Part shown: in pieces, positions 61,670-64,000 of the stretch
Position numbering within the stretch: the first letter of the stretch is position 1
How the letters are laid out: each line of letters begins with the position of its first letter
Origin: Spirodela intermedia
Taxonomy: Eukaryota; Streptophyta; Magnoliopsida; Alismatales; Araceae
Assembly (NCBI GenBank): GCA_902729315.2
Contig: LR746271.1
Coordinates: 4,114,001 to 4,178,000 of the forward strand
DNA length: 64,000 nt
Reading direction: 5' to 3'
Notes under the pieces: model-generated
Databases searched by the model: none
The model's input: the letters and a program-made list of their open reading frames with translations, nothing else
What the model was told of the DNA's origin: nothing
Program-made: the position numbers and the translations under genes

Positions 61670-64000
61670 ACTGCTATCAGCTTCGGATGTGTATGATCTT
61701 TCACGTGTCAAACTGATGAAAGTGTAGCTGACGAGCAGAAAAAGTCAACCCCACCTGAAGGCTGATGGCGGGCACTCGTGAACAAGGCTGAGACTAAATT
61801 TTGCATGGCACAATGCTTGTAGCCTAGGGGGTTCACACCTCCACGGCAAATTGAAGAGCAGGATTTGCTAAGGTTGAAGGTCACAATTATACAAGGGTTG
61901 ACATTTACACAAAAATTGAAGAATCATATCTGCAAGTGGTCGACACTCGCAGTAACCATTAGACTATAGGGTTGACTGTCAGCATTCCCTATGGTTGACG
62001 CTTTATGGATTAAATGGGCATAAATCTCAACTTTATAGCGTGGAAAGTATGTAAAAATTATGATTTTTAAAGCTATTAAGATGGATGTGTTGTATTATAG
62101 ATAATCTCCCTTGATTAGCAATAACAATACCACATAATGAGATTATAGATATGGCCTTGGGAATCCACAGTTCCGGATCTAGGAACATATTCTCTTTACA
62201 ATCTTTGGAGATCTTGTGAGTTCTTAAATTTGTTTCCTATTGTGTTTTAAAAAGCTTGCTGATCGGACAATGCTTGATACAACACAAAAGGTATGATTTA
62301 TACCCTCAAAAAGCTAAATTGCAATCCACTAAACTTAACTGCGTGGATACTTGGGAGGGAGGCTTGGGACTGGATATGATCTGGGATTAAAGTAAGCCAT
62401 CATGGAGTATCAGTTTCTCCTATGATTTCTTTTGATTTATAGTATGATAGCTTTACTTTTGCACCAAGTTTACATGGTGAAACATTTTCAACCATCTTGT
62501 ATAATATAATATCTGACTTCAACCTTCAAAATAAGTAGTTCGTCCACACAATGAAGTGCTCCCATTTAATTTCCAGGTACCATGCACCCTCCTCCATCTA
62601 GTCTCCAAGCCGTATGGAGGCCCTCTTGGAAATTCACGATTCCAAAGAACAAAATAGGGATCTTCAATCAACAAACCCAAGGTTAGAAAAACCATCCAAA
62701 TTGGGTGAAAATATGAGCATTGATGGAGCTTAGGTTCCCTCACTTTAGATGATTGGACCACCTTGGATGTGAAGGTAACATGATAAAAAATTGCAAACAT
62801 AACATGATAAAAGCCTGCTCTTAATGATTCGAAAATTCCATATGATTGTAAGAGAGATCTAGGTATCTTTTGAGAACTTTTTACCTTGCCAATAATTAGA
62901 TTTTGTTCACCAATGACTAACATTCACCATAACAGCTATATTTTGTCTCCACATATAACGAGGGCTTGACTTAAAATTAGACGTATAAAAAATAAAACTA
63001 TGTGCATGTTTTGTTAATAGAGGTCACCTCTTGAGATTCACTTCTACTATTTAAGATACAATGCAAGGAAAAAAATCTACAAATTTTACAGTAATATTTT
63101 ACCATTTATGACATCATCATGATACGATAACTCATTGGTTCTCTACAAAACTCAATCACTCAACATCTCATCATCATAAGAATTTGTGGACATATAATCA
63201 ACAAGGTGCTCCTGTGATATACTCCACCGAAGTACTCTCTCTGGCATACACCATGGTAATAGTGGTCAACCATCACACTTGGCCGTTCAACAAGACTCAT
63301 CAACAGTTGATGCAGTAGCATCAGTCGAGTTGTCAACTCTCGCTTTTATGTTTTCATCCAATTCTTCGTCCAAAATCTCCAGGGCCCGAGAGCAGTACCC
63401 ATCATAAGGAATGGTGGCTGATGAAGAGACGGGGAGTGGGGTAGGGATCCAAAAAAATGCCGAAGATCGGCCTAAGGACATATAATTGCCATTGTGCTCA
63501 AGATTAGCCGATTTCTACGTGCTGTATGGACGCCATATAATGATACCCTTTCATTGTAGATCAGAAATAATATAAGATTAATGATCGAATTGGAAGCTGA
63601 ATGATGTCTCAGCGGACTTTTAGTGGAGATTCACTGTTTTTAATGCGGAGAATAGACTCACAATTAATCCGAGAAAAGGGTAGATACCGTAGAGCCATGT
63701 CCGAAATCCTCCCAACTTCGGTGTGTTTCGTACCGCGGCATCTCCCGTTGCACCACAGACTGATGCCTCACACTTACCCTCTTGGGACATGGGAACTAGA
63801 AGCTCTCTCTCTCTCTCTTCCTGGCCTTTCTTTCCTCCAGTTTCTCTCTCTATCTAATCCCGTTATTCTTCCCGTGAGTCTTGTATCCTTTTTCCTGATT
63901 GTTCTTTCTTAGAGCTTCTCTCTCGCTCTATTCATCACTCACTCGTACCAGCAGCTCTCTCACGACCGAATATATCCGAGTATCTGAAACTGAAAGGAAA
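61670..64000. other. Spacer, no gene recognised
   Basis: The start is 3' UTR of the metallophosphoesterase. A 134-codon minus-strand frame (62519-62923) and a 64-codon frame (63287-63481) have no recognised motifs. From about 63800 the plus strand turns CT-rich in the style of leaders elsewhere in the window, so a gene may begin just beyond the right edge. Confidence 0.35.

Noticed and set aside
62519-62923. 134-codon minus-strand frame
   Set aside because: There is no motif, splice context or recognisable family, and the surrounding DNA is AT-rich spacer.

Overview
This window is nuclear DNA from a flowering plant. It contains six confidently recognised genes, all split by GT-AG introns, and every one belongs to a plant or eukaryotic family: a PLAC8/plant cadmium resistance protein, a 14-exon membrane RING protein, leucoanthocyanidin reductase (LAR), microsomal glutathione S-transferase 3, an OZ/VAR3-type RanBP2 zinc-finger protein, a Golgi GDT1 cation transporter and a TMEM62-like membrane metallophosphoesterase (seven loci, the last with a broken frame). 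First exons are GC-rich, introns and spacers AT-rich, and long (GA)n/(CT)n runs sit beside or inside many genes. The GC-rich gene starts fit a monocot or an early-diverging angiosperm, but the species cannot be fixed from the sequence.

Layout. 1-13 kb is mostly AT-rich repeat-derived DNA: two diverged copies of a dispersed repeat (0.6-1.9 kb and 7.5-11.7 kb), a truncated Ty3/gypsy retrotransposon on the minus strand (about 3.4-5.8 kb) with only gag and protease relics, and the small PLAC8 gene (9.7-10.4 kb, minus). 13.1-24.0 kb is one long minus-strand gene for a TMEM185-like membrane protein with a C-terminal RING finger. 24-32 kb is AT-rich spacer with two unassigned coding-like fragments. 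32.3-34.8 kb is LAR (minus), whose intron 1 holds a ~330 bp CT tract. 37.0-37.8 kb is MGST3 (plus), tail to tail with the OZ/VAR3-like gene (38.0-42.3 kb, minus). 43.7-48.5 kb is the GDT1-like gene (minus). 48.6-55.7 kb is spacer: CT-rich at first, then AT-rich with small tandem repeats. 56.0-61.7 kb is the metallophosphoesterase (plus), with a one-base frame break in its last large exon. 61.7-64 kb shows no recognisable gene.

The genes act in unrelated pathways: metal handling, ubiquitination at membranes, proanthocyanidin synthesis, glutathione chemistry, organelle RNA processing, Golgi Mn/Ca transport and a membrane hydrolase. I see no operon-like or biosynthetic cluster logic. The most unusual features are architectural: zinc-finger exons that are phase-symmetric and each carry one finger boundary, four decayed copies of one splice-acceptor/exon start in tandem, microsatellites that can pair across exons, and a LAR C-terminus encoded by a microsatellite. 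No wholly new biological system could be supported.
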